Assembly: GCA_029907305.1 (NCBI GenBank)
Contig: JARYMC010000003.1
Location: 1 to 36,433 of the forward strand
Source of the DNA: Candidatus Thermoplasmatota archaeon
GTDB lineage: Archaea; Thermoplasmatota; E2; DHVEG-1
Direction: 5' to 3'
Length of the DNA stretch: 36,433 nucleotides
The translations under genes were made by a program, and so were the position numbers. The notes under the pieces are model-generated. The model saw nothing but the letters and a program-made list of their open reading frames with translations, did not search any database and had not been told where the DNA came from. Numbering within the stretch: the first letter of the stretch is position 1; each line of letters opens with the position of its first letter. Positions 26,186 through 34,994 of the stretch are shown one piece after another.

Positions 26186-27244
26186 ATGACAAAAAACAAT
26201 GTTATTGGTATAGTAAGCTACGGAGCAAACATACCAAGGTATAGAATCAAATCCTCTGATATAGCACTAGCATGGGGAAAAGACCCAGACACTATAATTA
26301 ATGGATTAGGTATAAACGAGAAATCAGTTCCATCACTTGACCAAGATGTTGCTACGATAAGTGTAGAAGCAGCTAGGGCGGCTCTTGCAAGATGCGATAT
26401 TAATCCACAGGACATCGGTGCTATATATGTTGGTAGTGAATCTCACCCATATGCGGTTAAACCCACTGGAACCATTGTTGGCGAAGCAATAGGTGCCACA
26501 CCTGATCTAAAAGTTGCTGATTACGAGTTTGCCTGTAAAGCTGGGACTGCTGCCATCCAATCATGTATGGCATTGGTAAAAGCAGACATGATAAAATATG
26601 GTTTAGCCATAGGATCTGATACATCACAGGCGGCACCTGGCGATGCATTGGAATATGCAGCTAGCGCTGGGGGAGCAGCATTTATTATTGGTAAAAAAAA
26701 TGTGATTGCATCAATCAACTACACCTGTTCTTTTACCACTGATACACCTGATTTCTGGCGTAGAGAGGGAAGGAAATACCCATCCCATGGTGGACGATTC
26801 ACCGGTGAACCAGCATATTTTAAACATATTGTGAACAGTACAAAAAACCTTATGGATCATGTTGGTACGAAACCAGAGGATTACAACTATGTTGTTTTTC
26901 ATCAGCCCAACGGTAAATTTCCTATGAGGGTTGCAAAAATGCTAGGTTTTTCTCCTGAACAAGTTAAACAAGGTCTTTTATGCCCTTTTATTGGAAACAC
27001 CTATTCTGGTGCATCTATGCTTGGTCTTGCATCTGTTTTAGATGTAGCAAAACCTGGTGACCGTATAATGGTTACAAGCTATGGCTCTGGGGCTGGTAGT
27101 GATTCATTTGATATAACAGTCACAGAACAAATAAATAAAATGCAAAGAAATAAAGCCCCATTGGTATCTCAGTTGATTGAGGATAAGGAATACATAGATT
27201 ATGCTACATACGCTAAATTTAGGGATCTTTTGTATTGGGAGTGA
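26186..27244 (+). CDS. hydroxymethylglutaryl-CoA synthase, archaeal
   Basis: Condenses acetyl-CoA with acetoacetyl-CoA to HMG-CoA, the second step of the mevalonate route to archaeal isoprenoid lipids. The 352-residue thiolase-fold protein has the catalytic Glu E85 ([12 protein letters not shown]), nucleophile C117 (EFACKAGT) and H239 (FHQPNGKFP), with [11 protein letters not shown] near the end. Archaeal members work in a complex with thiolase and a DUF35 protein that share one CoA channel (known from methanogen structures); both genes follow at once (6 bp, then a 4-nt overlap). The start is leaderless by promoter position. Confidence 0.97.
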   Translation: MTKNNVIGIVSYGANIPRYRIKSSDIALAWGKDPDTIINGLGINEKSVPSLDQDVATISVEAARAALARCDINPQDIGAIYVGSESHPYAVKPTGTIVGEAIGATPDLKVADYEFACKAGTAAIQSCMALVKADMIKYGLAIGSDTSQAAPGDALEYAASAGGAAFIIGKKNVIASINYTCSFTTDTPDFWRREGRKYPSHGGRFTGEPAYFKHIVNSTKNLMDHVGTKPEDYNYVVFHQPNGKFPMRVAKMLGFSPEQVKQGLLCPFIGNTYSGASMLGLASVLDVAKPGDRIMVTSYGSGAGSDSFDITVTEQINKMQRNKAPLVSQLIEDKEYIDYATYAKFRDLLYWE

Positions 27245-27250
27245 TAAAAG

Positions 27251-28426
27251 ATGAGGGAGGTAGCAGTGATAGGTGTTGGTTTAACAGAGTTTGGTGAACT
27301 ATGGGATAAATCATTCAGACAGCTAATCGCGGAAGCTGGGTCAAAAGCAATATTTGATGTAGAGGGGCTAGGTATAAAAGAGATCGATGCTTTGTACATT
27401 GGTTCTATGAGTGCTGGGAGGTTTATAAGCCAAGAACATATTGGTGCCCTTGTTGCTGATCACGCTGGTTTTTCGCATATGCATATACCAGCTATTAGGG
27501 TTGAGGGTGCATGTGCCTCTGGTGGCCTAGCTTTTAGACAAGGTTATCTCTCAGTTGCATCTGGTATTAATGACGTGGTTGTGGTTGGCGGTGTAGAAAA
27601 GATGACAGACGTAACAGGCAGCACGGCTTCTGATATTCTTGCAACATCTCTAGATCAGGAATGGGAAACGTTTTTTGGTGCAACCTATGCTGGTATCTAT
27701 GCTATGATAGCAAACAGGCACATGTATGAATATGGTACTACAAGGGAACAGCTTGCAGAGGTTGCTGTTAAAAACCATGCGAACGGTGCTTTAAACCCTT
27801 ATGCTCAGTTTAAGAAACCTATAGATATTAAAAGCGTGTTGAATGCACCAATGGTGGCATCTCCACTAGGTATGCTTGACTGTTCTCCCCTAAGCGATGG
27901 TGCCGCAGCCGTGGTTCTATGTTCTATGGATAAAGCAAAAAAGTATACAGATAAACCAGTTAGGATTATTGGTTCTGGTCAGGCATCTGATATGCTCCCA
28001 CTGCATGGCCGTGAAGATCTTTGTACATTTGAGGCGACTGTTTACGCAGCAAAAGCTGCTTATAAACAAGCAGGGATACAACCAAAAGACGTAGATGTAG
28101 CAGAGGTACATGATTGTTTCACTATAGCTGAGATACTCGCAATCGAAGACCTGGGTTTTGTTAAAAAAGGAGAGGGTGGTAGAGCCATAGAAAACAAGAT
28201 AACAACCCTTGATGGTCAAATCCCTGTTAACACAAGTGGTGGTTTGAAAGCCAAGGGTCATCCTGTTGGTGCTACAGGTGTAGCTCAGATCGCAGAGATC
28301 GTATTCCAGCTTAGAGAAGAAGCTGATAAAAGACAGGTTAAAGACGCAAATATCGGGCTTGCACATAACATTGGTGGTGGCGGGGCTTCCTGTGTTGTTC
28401 ATATATTGGAGGCGATGAAAAAATGA
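27251..28426 (+). CDS. acetyl-CoA C-acetyltransferase (thiolase), archaeal complex type
   Basis: Makes acetoacetyl-CoA from two acetyl-CoA. The 391-residue protein has C88 (VEGACASGG) as nucleophile, the HDCFTIAE motif and the H in [12 protein letters not shown]. The C-terminal motif reads [11 protein letters not shown], the SCP-x-like form in which the second Cys of bacterial thiolases is replaced. This type passes the unstable intermediate directly to HMG-CoA synthase. GATGAGGG around the ATG. It overlaps the DUF35 gene by 4 nt. Confidence 0.95.
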   Translation: MREVAVIGVGLTEFGELWDKSFRQLIAEAGSKAIFDVEGLGIKEIDALYIGSMSAGRFISQEHIGALVADHAGFSHMHIPAIRVEGACASGGLAFRQGYLSVASGINDVVVVGGVEKMTDVTGSTASDILATSLDQEWETFFGATYAGIYAMIANRHMYEYGTTREQLAEVAVKNHANGALNPYAQFKKPIDIKSVLNAPMVASPLGMLDCSPLSDGAAAVVLCSMDKAKKYTDKPVRIIGSGQASDMLPLHGREDLCTFEATVYAAKAAYKQAGIQPKDVDVAEVHDCFTIAEILAIEDLGFVKKGEGGRAIENKITTLDGQIPVNTSGGLKAKGHPVGATGVAQIAEIVFQLREEADKRQVKDANIGLAHNIGGGGASCVVHILEAMKK

Positions 28427-28833
28427 CAGACGCAGCTGTACCAAGGTTCTGGAGAGAGATACCGCAGAGATACAACCTAATTGCAAACCAATGTGGTGTA
28501 TGTGACAAGGTTTATTTCCCCACGCGCGAGTCCTGCCCATATTGCAGACGTAAGAGTATAGGTAAAATGAAAAACATTAAACTCGGTGGAAAAGGAGAGG
28601 TTGTAACCTACACAATAATACATGAGGCACCTGAGCAGTTTGAAGGACAGGCACCGTACCCGATAGCGGTCATTAAGCTTGATGAAGGGGTAAAGCTTAC
28701 CGCCCAGATCGTTGACTGCGACCCTAAAGATGTTAAAATTGGTATGAGAGTCCAATCAACATTTAGGAAGATACAGGAAGATGGTTCTGTAGGTGCGATC
28801 TATTATGGCTACAAATTTAGGCCCGTGAAATGA
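28423..28833 (+). CDS. DUF35 OB-fold zinc protein of the thiolase/HMG-CoA synthase complex
   Basis: The 136-residue protein has a rubredoxin-like zinc ribbon (C24, C27, C38, C41) followed by an OB-fold ([18 protein letters not shown] ... [18 protein letters not shown]). In archaeal complexes this protein bridges thiolase and HMG-CoA synthase and shapes the shared CoA-binding site. The start codon overlaps the thiolase stop (ATGA). Confidence 0.95.
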   Translation: MTDAAVPRFWREIPQRYNLIANQCGVCDKVYFPTRESCPYCRRKSIGKMKNIKLGGKGEVVTYTIIHEAPEQFEGQAPYPIAVIKLDEGVKLTAQIVDCDPKDVKIGMRVQSTFRKIQEDGSVGAIYYGYKFRPVK

Positions 28834-28837
28834 GAAT

Positions 28838-29539
28838 ATGGATATTAAAAATGCTTTATCTGAAAAAATCGCAGGCGAGATAACCCTTAGCCCAAAACCT
28901 GGTCAGACTATACGTAAATGGCGTAATATATTTGATATATCTCAGACTGATCTTGCGAATTTTTTGAAGCTGTCACCCAGTGTTATAAGTGATTATGAGT
29001 CTGGGCGTAGGAAATCACCGGGTATACAAACTATTAGGAAAATAATAGAGGGTTTTATTGAGATAGATAAAAAAAGAGGGGGAAAAATTTTACATCACTA
29101 CCTTTCGTTGATTGAAACTAGCGAGGGAGTCATAGAGATGATGGAGTACCCATATTCTATAGCTGCTAATGACTTCATTAAAAGCATAGATGGGAAGATT
29201 TTGACGCCTAAAAATGTTGGTTTGGATAATAACGTAAAAGGTTTTACTTTGATTGATAGCGTTAAAATTATTGAGACCATGGATTCCACTGATTATGCAC
29301 GTCTCTATGGTTGGAGTACTGATAGAGCATTGATATTTACTAATATTAGATATGGTCGTAGTCCTATGATTGCTGTTCGTGTACATCCCGTTAAACCTAC
29401 TGTTGTAGTGTACCATAGACCAGGTTCTGTTGATCCTCTTGCAATAAAACTGGCTGAGCGTGAAAAAATTCCTTTGGTTCTTACAGATCTTCGTCTAGAT
29501 GATTTAAAGAAGAAATTAGTTTCAATAGGGGAAAAATAG
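28838..29539 (+). CDS. XRE-type helix-turn-helix regulator, COG1709-like
   Basis: The 233-residue protein has an XRE/Cro helix-turn-helix at about 24-66 (TIRKWRNIFDISQTDLANFLKLSPSVISDYESGRRKSPG) followed by a conserved archaeal C-terminal domain (about 90-230), with RYGRSPMIAVRVHPVKPTVVVYHRPG, which probably senses a ligand. It begins 4 bp after the DUF35 gene, so it is in the mevalonate-entry operon and may adjust it in response to a lipid precursor or CoA ester (inference). Confidence 0.88.
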   Translation: MDIKNALSEKIAGEITLSPKPGQTIRKWRNIFDISQTDLANFLKLSPSVISDYESGRRKSPGIQTIRKIIEGFIEIDKKRGGKILHHYLSLIETSEGVIEMMEYPYSIAANDFIKSIDGKILTPKNVGLDNNVKGFTLIDSVKIIETMDSTDYARLYGWSTDRALIFTNIRYGRSPMIAVRVHPVKPTVVVYHRPGSVDPLAIKLAEREKIPLVLTDLRLDDLKKKLVSIGEK

Positions 29540-29542
29540 TTT

Positions 29543-29683
29543 ATGGACTTAATGGGGTTATGTAGTATATGTGGTAAACCAGATGCTATGTTTACCTGTA
29601 GTTTATGTGGTAGACTAGTTTGCAGGAATTGTTTCGATATGCACAATAGTGTATGTTGTTTTTGTGCTAGTGGGAAAAATTAG
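29543..29683 (+). CDS. 46-residue zinc-finger peptide
   Basis: A frame from ATG 29543 to TAG 29681 encodes 46 residues with eleven-odd zinc-ligand candidates in regular pairs: C7-x2-C10, C19-x2-C22, C27-x2-C30, H34, and C38/C39-x-C41. The pattern recalls B-box or ribbon-type zinc folds binding two zinc ions. It begins only 3 bp after the regulator's stop, with GGGG 10 nt upstream, so it is the last gene of the mevalonate-entry operon. Regular Cys pairing makes chance unlikely. Role unknown; a partner for the XRE protein or an RNA/DNA-binding adaptor is possible. Confidence 0.8.
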   Translation: MDLMGLCSICGKPDAMFTCSLCGRLVCRNCFDMHNSVCCFCASGKN

Positions 29684-29737
29684 TTTTGTTATAAAAAATT
29701 ATATTTTTTAAATAATTTTATTAATATACACCAAAAA

Positions 29738-29780
29738 TTTTATATATTGATTAATACAATATCTTGTTTGTCGGGGAGGT
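29738..29780 (+). promoter_or_regulatory. promoter and ribosome site of the first pilin-like gene
   Basis: TTTTATATAT at 29738-29747 is a TATA box and GGGGAGGT at 29773-29780 lies 8 nt before ATG 29789. The strong ribosome site decides the start over longer in-frame options back to 29747. Confidence 0.65.
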
Positions 29781-29788
29781 ATAAAAAA

Positions 29789-30250
29789 ATGAGGAAAAAA
29801 ATTTTTGTTAAAAATGAAGAAGGTGACGTTCTAGGTCTACCTATGTACCTCATTGTTGTGATGATAGTAGCGGTTGCTGTCATCGCAGCAGTTATATACA
29901 TGATTCCTAAAGGAACAAGAACCATGACCGCACAAGTAGTTAGTGGTGCTACCCAAACAGGAACAATACAAACCGATGGTTCAGTGAGTTTTGGTAGCTT
30001 TAGTGTAAAAGTTACTGTTACAACCAACGACGACCGACGTGATCCTGTAGTAGGCGCTACAGTAAGATTTTCTGGAGGCGGGGTAGTAGCAGAGGGGAAA
30101 ACAAATGCTCAAGGCGAAGCTACTATAACAGTTAACGGTGCAAATCTTAACGTAGGAGTAAATGAGGCGTACATGAAAATGACAGTTAAAGCATCTGGTT
30201 TCGAAGATTTTGATGATGACTCAGCGGTATTATTGTACAGACCATCATAA
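29789..30250 (+). CDS. pilin-like protein with β-sandwich domain (GLPM type)
   Basis: The 153-residue protein has a short basic/acidic N terminus (MRKKIFVKNEEGDVLGLPM), a hydrophobic helix at about 20-43, and a carboxypeptidase-regulatory/Ig-like β-sandwich (about 60-150; DPVVGATVRFSGGG, TNAQGEATITV). The N-terminal layout resembles archaeal class III (pilin-type) signal segments, with the charged stretch then a G-x-x-G-L-P before the helix, though no exact PibD site can be proven. It shares clear homology with the protein at 31091 (GVNEAYMKMTVKA versus GVNEDYLDVSVKA). Probably a surface filament or adhesin subunit. Confidence 0.72.
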   Translation: MRKKIFVKNEEGDVLGLPMYLIVVMIVAVAVIAAVIYMIPKGTRTMTAQVVSGATQTGTIQTDGSVSFGSFSVKVTVTTNDDRRDPVVGATVRFSGGGVVAEGKTNAQGEATITVNGANLNVGVNEAYMKMTVKASGFEDFDDDSAVLLYRPS

Positions 30251-30345
30251 GAATAAATAAGAATCGTATCGAATCTGGAAAAATACAAGTTAATCTAACA
30301 CTATACCTAGTTTATTATTCATTTGAGTACAAAAAATAGGGAATA

Positions 30346-31086
30346 GTGGAGTTGGATAATTTGCTAGTAAACAAAAATAAGACGAAAAATAGAATAGAAA
30401 AGGATAGCTATTCATCAGAAGAAAACATACAATCATTTAGAAATTGGATAAGGAAAATAGAACAAACAACAAATAGTATAAGCTCTCGTCTTTCTGCCGT
30501 AGAAAAAAGGATATCTAGAAAAACAGATGATTCAGATAAAAAAATATTATATGGTACACTAGAAGAACCTATAAGCAGAGTTTTTACTGTTTTAAAAGAC
30601 GAAGAAAACAAAAAAACCATTGAAGAAGCAGCTCAGGTGTTAGACAGCGAATTCTCAATAATGCAAGAAGAGATAAAATCATTACAAGATGATGTTGATG
30701 GGTTAAGAGAAAAAACCGATGAACTCAAATCACTTCTAAATAAAATAAATGAAAACATTAAGGTTAAACAAATTTATACTTCAAAGGTTTTGTATGACAT
30801 CAGCTTGAGGTTAGAAAAAATTGAGCGAAGAGAGCCACCTTTTATGAAACTCGGTGATATGGAAATACCTATAGAGATCACTGGTTTTATCGGTGGCATA
30901 CTTGTTTTCATAATAGCCGTAATGGTTGCTTTAGGACATAAAGAAATAGTGATATCCCCACTGTTCCTATTTCTCATAGGCATCGTGTTAATAGCGTCTA
31001 CGTTACTAAAAACATTTAACATAAAGGCTTCAAATTCTAAACCCTTTAGAAAACCAAAACCTAGCAAAATCAATGATAGTTCCTAA
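30346..31086 (+). CDS. coiled-coil protein with two C-terminal membrane spans
   Basis: The 246-residue protein is helical and charged for about 165 residues (IRKIEQTTNSISSRLSAVEKR; EEIKSLQDDVDGLREKTDELKSLLNKI), then has two spans near 178-196 and 203-221 and a basic tail (KPFRKPKPSK). Long coiled coil plus a membrane hairpin suggests a membrane-anchored scaffold. The start is a GTG at 30346 preceded by AGGGA; TTG 30352 is also possible. It lies inside the pilin-like cluster and converges with the minus-strand pilin gene, 4 bp apart. No family is recognised. Confidence 0.7.
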   Translation: MELDNLLVNKNKTKNRIEKDSYSSEENIQSFRNWIRKIEQTTNSISSRLSAVEKRISRKTDDSDKKILYGTLEEPISRVFTVLKDEENKKTIEEAAQVLDSEFSIMQEEIKSLQDDVDGLREKTDELKSLLNKINENIKVKQIYTSKVLYDISLRLEKIERREPPFMKLGDMEIPIEITGFIGGILVFIIAVMVALGHKEIVISPLFLFLIGIVLIASTLLKTFNIKASNSKPFRKPKPSKINDSS

Positions 31087-31090
31087 AAAA

Positions 31091-31567
31091 TTATTGTTTT
31101 ACAATTTTTATCATATCCTGCTGAGAAAAAGTCTCGCGACATGCTGCCTTAACAGAGACATCAAGATAATCTTCGTTTACACCTTCTTCAAGTTTAACTG
31201 TTATATGAATAACGGTTTTACCATTCTCATCTGTAACACCAGAGCCTAAACCACCTGCTCCTTTGACAACAACATTTGCATTAACAATTGGGTGACCATC
31301 TATTTCGTTAACAAAAACAATGATATCAAGATCAACTGGGTCGCTACCAGATATAATATTCATCGTTGGTGTAATTGAAACAATCATCTTGCTAGGAAAT
31401 AAACATGGGTTCAATACATATGACACTATCGCTGCTAATGCAACAGCTCCAATTATGAGCGATACGGTAAGCCTCATAGGCAAACCAAGAACAGCTTTTT
31501 TGTTTTTGATAAAAAACCTGAAACTATCACGGTAGATGAGATGCAGACGTTTCATAACAAAAATCAT
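31091..31567 (-). CDS. pilin-like protein with β-sandwich domain, paralogue of 29789
   Basis: The 158-residue protein has basic N terminus (RLHLIYRDSFRFFIKNKK), the shared motif AVLGLPM, a helix (about 30-50) and a β-sandwich (about 60-155, with DGHPIVNANVVVKGAGG and TDENGKTVIHITV). The C-terminal end aligns with the 29789 protein. It is the only member on the minus strand, divergent from the 31629 gene across a 61-bp promoter region. ATG 31567 or 31555 may be the start. A TATA about 30 bp upstream predicts a leaderless mRNA. Confidence 0.72.
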   Translation of the reverse strand: MIFVMKRLHLIYRDSFRFFIKNKKAVLGLPMRLTVSLIIGAVALAAIVSYVLNPCLFPSKMIVSITPTMNIISGSDPVDLDIIVFVNEIDGHPIVNANVVVKGAGGLGSGVTDENGKTVIHITVKLEEGVNEDYLDVSVKAACRETFSQQDMIKIVKQ

Positions 31568-31628
31568 TTATTGATAGATAGTTATTTAAATATTTATATA
31601 TTTTTATAATGAGTATACGACGTAAAAT
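31568..31628. promoter_or_regulatory. shared divergent promoter of two pilin-like genes
   Basis: The 61-bp gap holds an AT-rich, nearly symmetric element AAATATTTATATATTT (31588-31604) that reads as a TATA box on both strands. Its centre is about 30 bp from both start codons, so both mRNAs would be nearly leaderless. Confidence 0.5.
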
Positions 31629-32129
31629 ATGAAAGAATTAAACGTATCTAACAAAGAGGCGGTGATGGGTTTACCCATCTATCTCATAGTAGCAATTATC
31701 GTAGCATCCGCTATCACAGCAGTTTTATCAATATCTATATACAATGTTTATGTAGATTCACAATTTCATAAAACACAACAAGAGGTAAACAAAATTGTTT
31801 ACGAAGCAGAAAACATGTTCGAATATGCAGATGAAGGAACAATGATAACAATCAAATGTGAATTCCCATCGTATATGAAGTTTGTTGTTTTCGGTGGTTT
31901 ACCAAAAAACAAAACAAACGAAATAAATGATCTCACGTTGGATGAAAACACAAGCAACAACTATTTTTTTGTGATGAACAACGGAGAAATATCAGTCTCT
32001 CATTCAACTGCGAGATTCTCAGGTAAAAACACTAACCAGGTAGCTGTTTTCTACCCAGGAATTTATGATTTAAAACTTGAGTTAGTTAAAGAAGTTGATG
32101 GAAAAACGTATGTCAAAATTTACAAATGA
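31629..32129 (+). CDS. pilin-like protein (GLPI type)
   Basis: The 166-residue protein starts MKELNVSNKEAVMGLPIYL, then a hydrophobic helix (about 15-38) continuing into an amphipathic helix (QQEVNKIVYEAENMFEYA) as in type IV pilins, and a β-rich globular region (about 65-166). The last 20 nt overlap the next pilin-like gene. The layout suggests an archaeal pilin or minor pilin, held in the membrane until assembly. No gene for a pilus ATPase or platform protein is within the window. Confidence 0.72.
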   Translation: MKELNVSNKEAVMGLPIYLIVAIIVASAITAVLSISIYNVYVDSQFHKTQQEVNKIVYEAENMFEYADEGTMITIKCEFPSYMKFVVFGGLPKNKTNEINDLTLDENTSNNYFFVMNNGEISVSHSTARFSGKNTNQVAVFYPGIYDLKLELVKEVDGKTYVKIYK

Positions 32130-32751
32130 TGAAAAAGGTATAATGGGTCTAACGCTCTCACAAATTGGTTTGATAGTTGCGACCGGCGTAATTCTAGCTG
32201 CGGTTTTTTCGCTGATATTTCTTAATGATTGGCAGAGAAATGCGGAGTTGAAGAATATAGCAAATGTTTTTTCTACGTTGGTGGAAGGAGCTGAAACTAA
32301 ATTTTTTGAGGAAACAACGGTTTTTAATTTCCCTAAAAAAGATTATGATTATAATGTTAGTATCTCATCAGAATATATTGTTGTGTCAGCTAAAGGAAAA
32401 TTTGGTAATGAAATTTTTTGTAAAGAACGTTTTTTGATTAAACCATGGCCGCAGAAAAAAAATTCACCGTGGTTTGGTAGAATTGGTTTGCATAATTATT
32501 TAAAAGAAAATTTTGGAAATTCTGGTAATGTTTCTGATCCGATAAAAAAAATTTATATTGATGATGTTAAAAATTATTTTAAAGATGAGATGGAGAATTT
32601 AAACAAATCTTTTGCTTTATCGCCTTTTTATATCCTTAGAAATAAAACTGTTTACATAGAGAATGCTTTTGTTTATTATGATAACAATGACAATAATTTT
32701 TGGGATGATGCTGATGAGAAACAAGTTTTTATTTTTGTTTATCAAAAATGA
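32110..32751 (+). CDS. pilin-like protein (GLTL type)
   Basis: The 213-residue protein (starts 32110; ATG 32098 is an in-frame alternative) has a short charged N terminus (SKFTNDEKGIMGLTL), a hydrophobic helix (about 15-38) and an amphipathic continuation (ELKNIANVFSTLVEGAETKF), then a β-rich region. G-L-T replaces the G-L-P of its neighbours. It overlaps the previous gene by 20 nt, so both are probably made together. The C-terminal region is rich in aromatic and Asn residues (YYDNNDNNFWDDADE), possibly a calcium or partner site. Confidence 0.7.
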   Translation: MSKFTNDEKGIMGLTLSQIGLIVATGVILAAVFSLIFLNDWQRNAELKNIANVFSTLVEGAETKFFEETTVFNFPKKDYDYNVSISSEYIVVSAKGKFGNEIFCKERFLIKPWPQKKNSPWFGRIGLHNYLKENFGNSGNVSDPIKKIYIDDVKNYFKDEMENLNKSFALSPFYILRNKTVYIENAFVYYDNNDNNFWDDADEKQVFIFVYQK

Positions 32752-32924
32752 TTTTTAAAAAATGAATTTGCTGAAAAAAAAATATTTTACTATTTTGAAA
32801 ATGAAAATTTTTTGCGTTTTTCTTCAAAAAATTTTAATACATCTTTATCGATATCATTTATGTTGTGAGTTGATAAAAAAAAGTATGATGATGTTTGAGG
32901 AGATTGGGAGTTGATGGGAAGTTG

Positions 32925-33902
32925 ATGAACTTCCAGAAAGAAAAAGAGGGGGCACCATTTTTTAATTTTGAGAGTGTTGGGAACACTTTATTTACAAGAG
33001 CAAGAAACATCGAAAACGTTATTGGTTTTGGTAGGGTTCATATAAAATTTGAGGGTGTGAATCCAACTGGTACTCAAAAAGATAGGATTTCTGTTTATCA
33101 CATTAATAAAAGTTTAGAGGGGGAGTATGATGGTGTCACAGTTGGTACTTGCGGTAACTATGGTGTTTCTCTTGCGTATTTTGCGAAACTAGCTGGTTTG
33201 AAAACTAAGATTTTGATTCCAGAAAAATATTTTATTACGCCTAAAAGGAAAATTGAACTTAATGCTCTTGGTGCTGAGATAATTACTGTTGATGGTAAAT
33301 ATGAGGATGCTGTTGAGGAGAGTAGGAGGGTAGCAAAGAAAGAGAACTTGTATGACGCAAATCCTGGTAACGATAGTGAGGGGTGGCGTGGTTATATGCC
33401 GATAGCTTATGAGATTTTTAATCAGCTTGGTCGTGTGCCAACAGCTGTTTCTGTGCCAGTTGGGAATGGGACTACACTGCTTGGTATTTATCATGGTTTT
33501 AAGGATCTTCTTGATCGTGGTTTAACGGATGTTATGCCTTATTTAGTTGGGGCGTCTACGAGTGGTGGTAACCCGATTGTTAATAGTTTTAAAAACGGTG
33601 ATTCGAAGGTTGTGGATTTACGTCCAGATGAGCTGAGAGAGACTGCTGTGAATGAGCCGCTTATTAGTTATCATTCTTATGACGGTGATGAGGCTTTGAA
33701 GGCGATATATGAAACCAATGGTTGGGCTGATTACGTAAGTGATTCTCGTATGTTGCAGCTTCATACTCTGCTGAAGGATTTTGAGGGTTTGAATGTTCTT
33801 CCTGCGTCAACTAGTGCGATTGATGCTTTGATAAAATTCAAGCAGCATAGACAGTTGAGTAGTGATTATGTTTTGGTTTTAACTGGTAGGAAGTTTAGAT
33901 AA
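32925..33902 (+). CDS. threonine-synthase-like PLP enzyme, reaction unknown
   Basis: A fold-type II PLP enzyme of 325 residues. The lysine that binds PLP is K52 (NPTGTQKDR, as in threonine synthase PTGSFKDR); the substrate loop is GTCGNYGVS, where synthase has SGN; and GNGTTLLG binds PLP phosphate. It is shorter than archaeal threonine synthase (about 400) and lacks its N-terminal part, so another β-replacement or elimination is likely. The ATG at 32925 is preferred over TTG 32895. Co-oriented with DUF1611 (36 bp gap) and MurL-like genes, suggesting it serves the same pathway. Confidence 0.82.
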   Translation: MNFQKEKEGAPFFNFESVGNTLFTRARNIENVIGFGRVHIKFEGVNPTGTQKDRISVYHINKSLEGEYDGVTVGTCGNYGVSLAYFAKLAGLKTKILIPEKYFITPKRKIELNALGAEIITVDGKYEDAVEESRRVAKKENLYDANPGNDSEGWRGYMPIAYEIFNQLGRVPTAVSVPVGNGTTLLGIYHGFKDLLDRGLTDVMPYLVGASTSGGNPIVNSFKNGDSKVVDLRPDELRETAVNEPLISYHSYDGDEALKAIYETNGWADYVSDSRMLQLHTLLKDFEGLNVLPASTSAIDALIKFKQHRQLSSDYVLVLTGRKFR

Positions 33903-33938
33903 TTGCACGTATTTCAATGGGGGGATTAATACAAGTTT

Positions 33939-34994
33939 ATGTTGAAGAACCAAGCTGTTGTATACGCTGACCGTCTTTATAGTTGTGCTGATGGTAAGAC
34001 TGCGCATGGTCTTGTGCGATTCAGCAAAAAATATGACATTGTTTGTGTTGTTGATTCAACTTTACCAAAGAGTGATGCTGGCGAGATATTAGATGGTATC
34101 AACCGTGGTATACCTTTGGTAAATGATCTTGAGGAGGTTTTTTCTTTTGCTAAACCAGATACGTTTATTGTTGGAGCGGTGTCTGAGGGTGGTGTCCTCC
34201 CAAAAGGTTATGAAAAGGCTGTTGAATGGGCGCTTTCAAATGGTCTTGATGTTGTTTCTGGTTTGCATCAATTTATTTCTGATGACCCGGTTTTTTCCAA
34301 GCTTGCGGAAAAAAATAATTGCACAATCACTGATGTACGTAAGATATTTCGTGATCACAGACGTTTTTATACAGGTGAGATAAAAAATGTTGAATCTTTT
34401 CGTGTTGCTGTTCTAGGGACTGATTCTGCGATAGGAAAAAGGACACTCGCTGTGTTAATAGTTGAGGAACTAGAAAAACGTGGATACAAGGCAGACATGA
34501 TTTACACTGGTCAAACTGGTTGGTTGCAGGGATGGCCACATGGTGTTATCATAGATGCTATGGTAAATGATTTTGTTTCAGGTGGTATAGAAGGTGCGAT
34601 ACTTGACTCCTGGCGTGATGAACAACCTGATTTTATGATTATTGAAGGGCAGGGGAGTTTGGTTCATCCTTTTTTCCCAGGTGGTTTTGAGATTCTGGTT
34701 GCTGGAAAAATCAATGGTTTTTTACTCATGGATGCACCAAAACGTCCTCATCTAGATGGTTTCCCAGGTTACCCTATGCCTAACCCAGAACGGGTTGTAA
34801 AAATAGCAGAGCTACTCACAGAAAAATCATTGTTTGGCATCGGCATAAACCATGAAAACATGAAAAAAACAGATATAAAATCAGCAAAAGAAAAACTAAG
34901 CAGAGAATTCCGTGTTCCAGTGGTTGACCCAATCTTTGATGGCGTAGATGCTATTGTTGATGTGTTGGAGGAGAAAACATGCCAAGTGAACTAG
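33939..34994 (+). CDS. DUF1611 (COG3367) P-loop protein, DgcN-like
   Basis: The 351-residue protein has an N-terminal Rossmann-like domain (1-145; IVGAVSEGGVLPKGY, SGLHQFISDDP) and a C-terminal P-loop domain with GTDSAIGKRT (160-169), EGQGSLVHPFFPGG and DAPKRPHLDGFP. These are the features of DUF1611. Some members (DgcN) N-acetylate D-glutamate in a D-Glu breakdown or synthesis route; others pair with an enolase-superfamily epimerase. No such epimerase is seen here; a MurL-like gene overlaps instead (16 nt). GGGGGGA precedes the start by about 12 nt. Confidence 0.88.
   Translation: MLKNQAVVYADRLYSCADGKTAHGLVRFSKKYDIVCVVDSTLPKSDAGEILDGINRGIPLVNDLEEVFSFAKPDTFIVGAVSEGGVLPKGYEKAVEWALSNGLDVVSGLHQFISDDPVFSKLAEKNNCTITDVRKIFRDHRRFYTGEIKNVESFRVAVLGTDSAIGKRTLAVLIVEELEKRGYKADMIYTGQTGWLQGWPHGVIIDAMVNDFVSGGIEGAILDSWRDEQPDFMIIEGQGSLVHPFFPGGFEILVAGKINGFLLMDAPKRPHLDGFPGYPMPNPERVVKIAELLTEKSLFGIGINHENMKKTDIKSAKEKLSREFRVPVVDPIFDGVDAIVDVLEEKTCQVN

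Noticed and set aside
32780-32895. Minus-strand frame ending in DIDKDVLKFFEEKRKKFSFSK
   Set aside because: It looks protein-like but has no usable start codon; too little to call.
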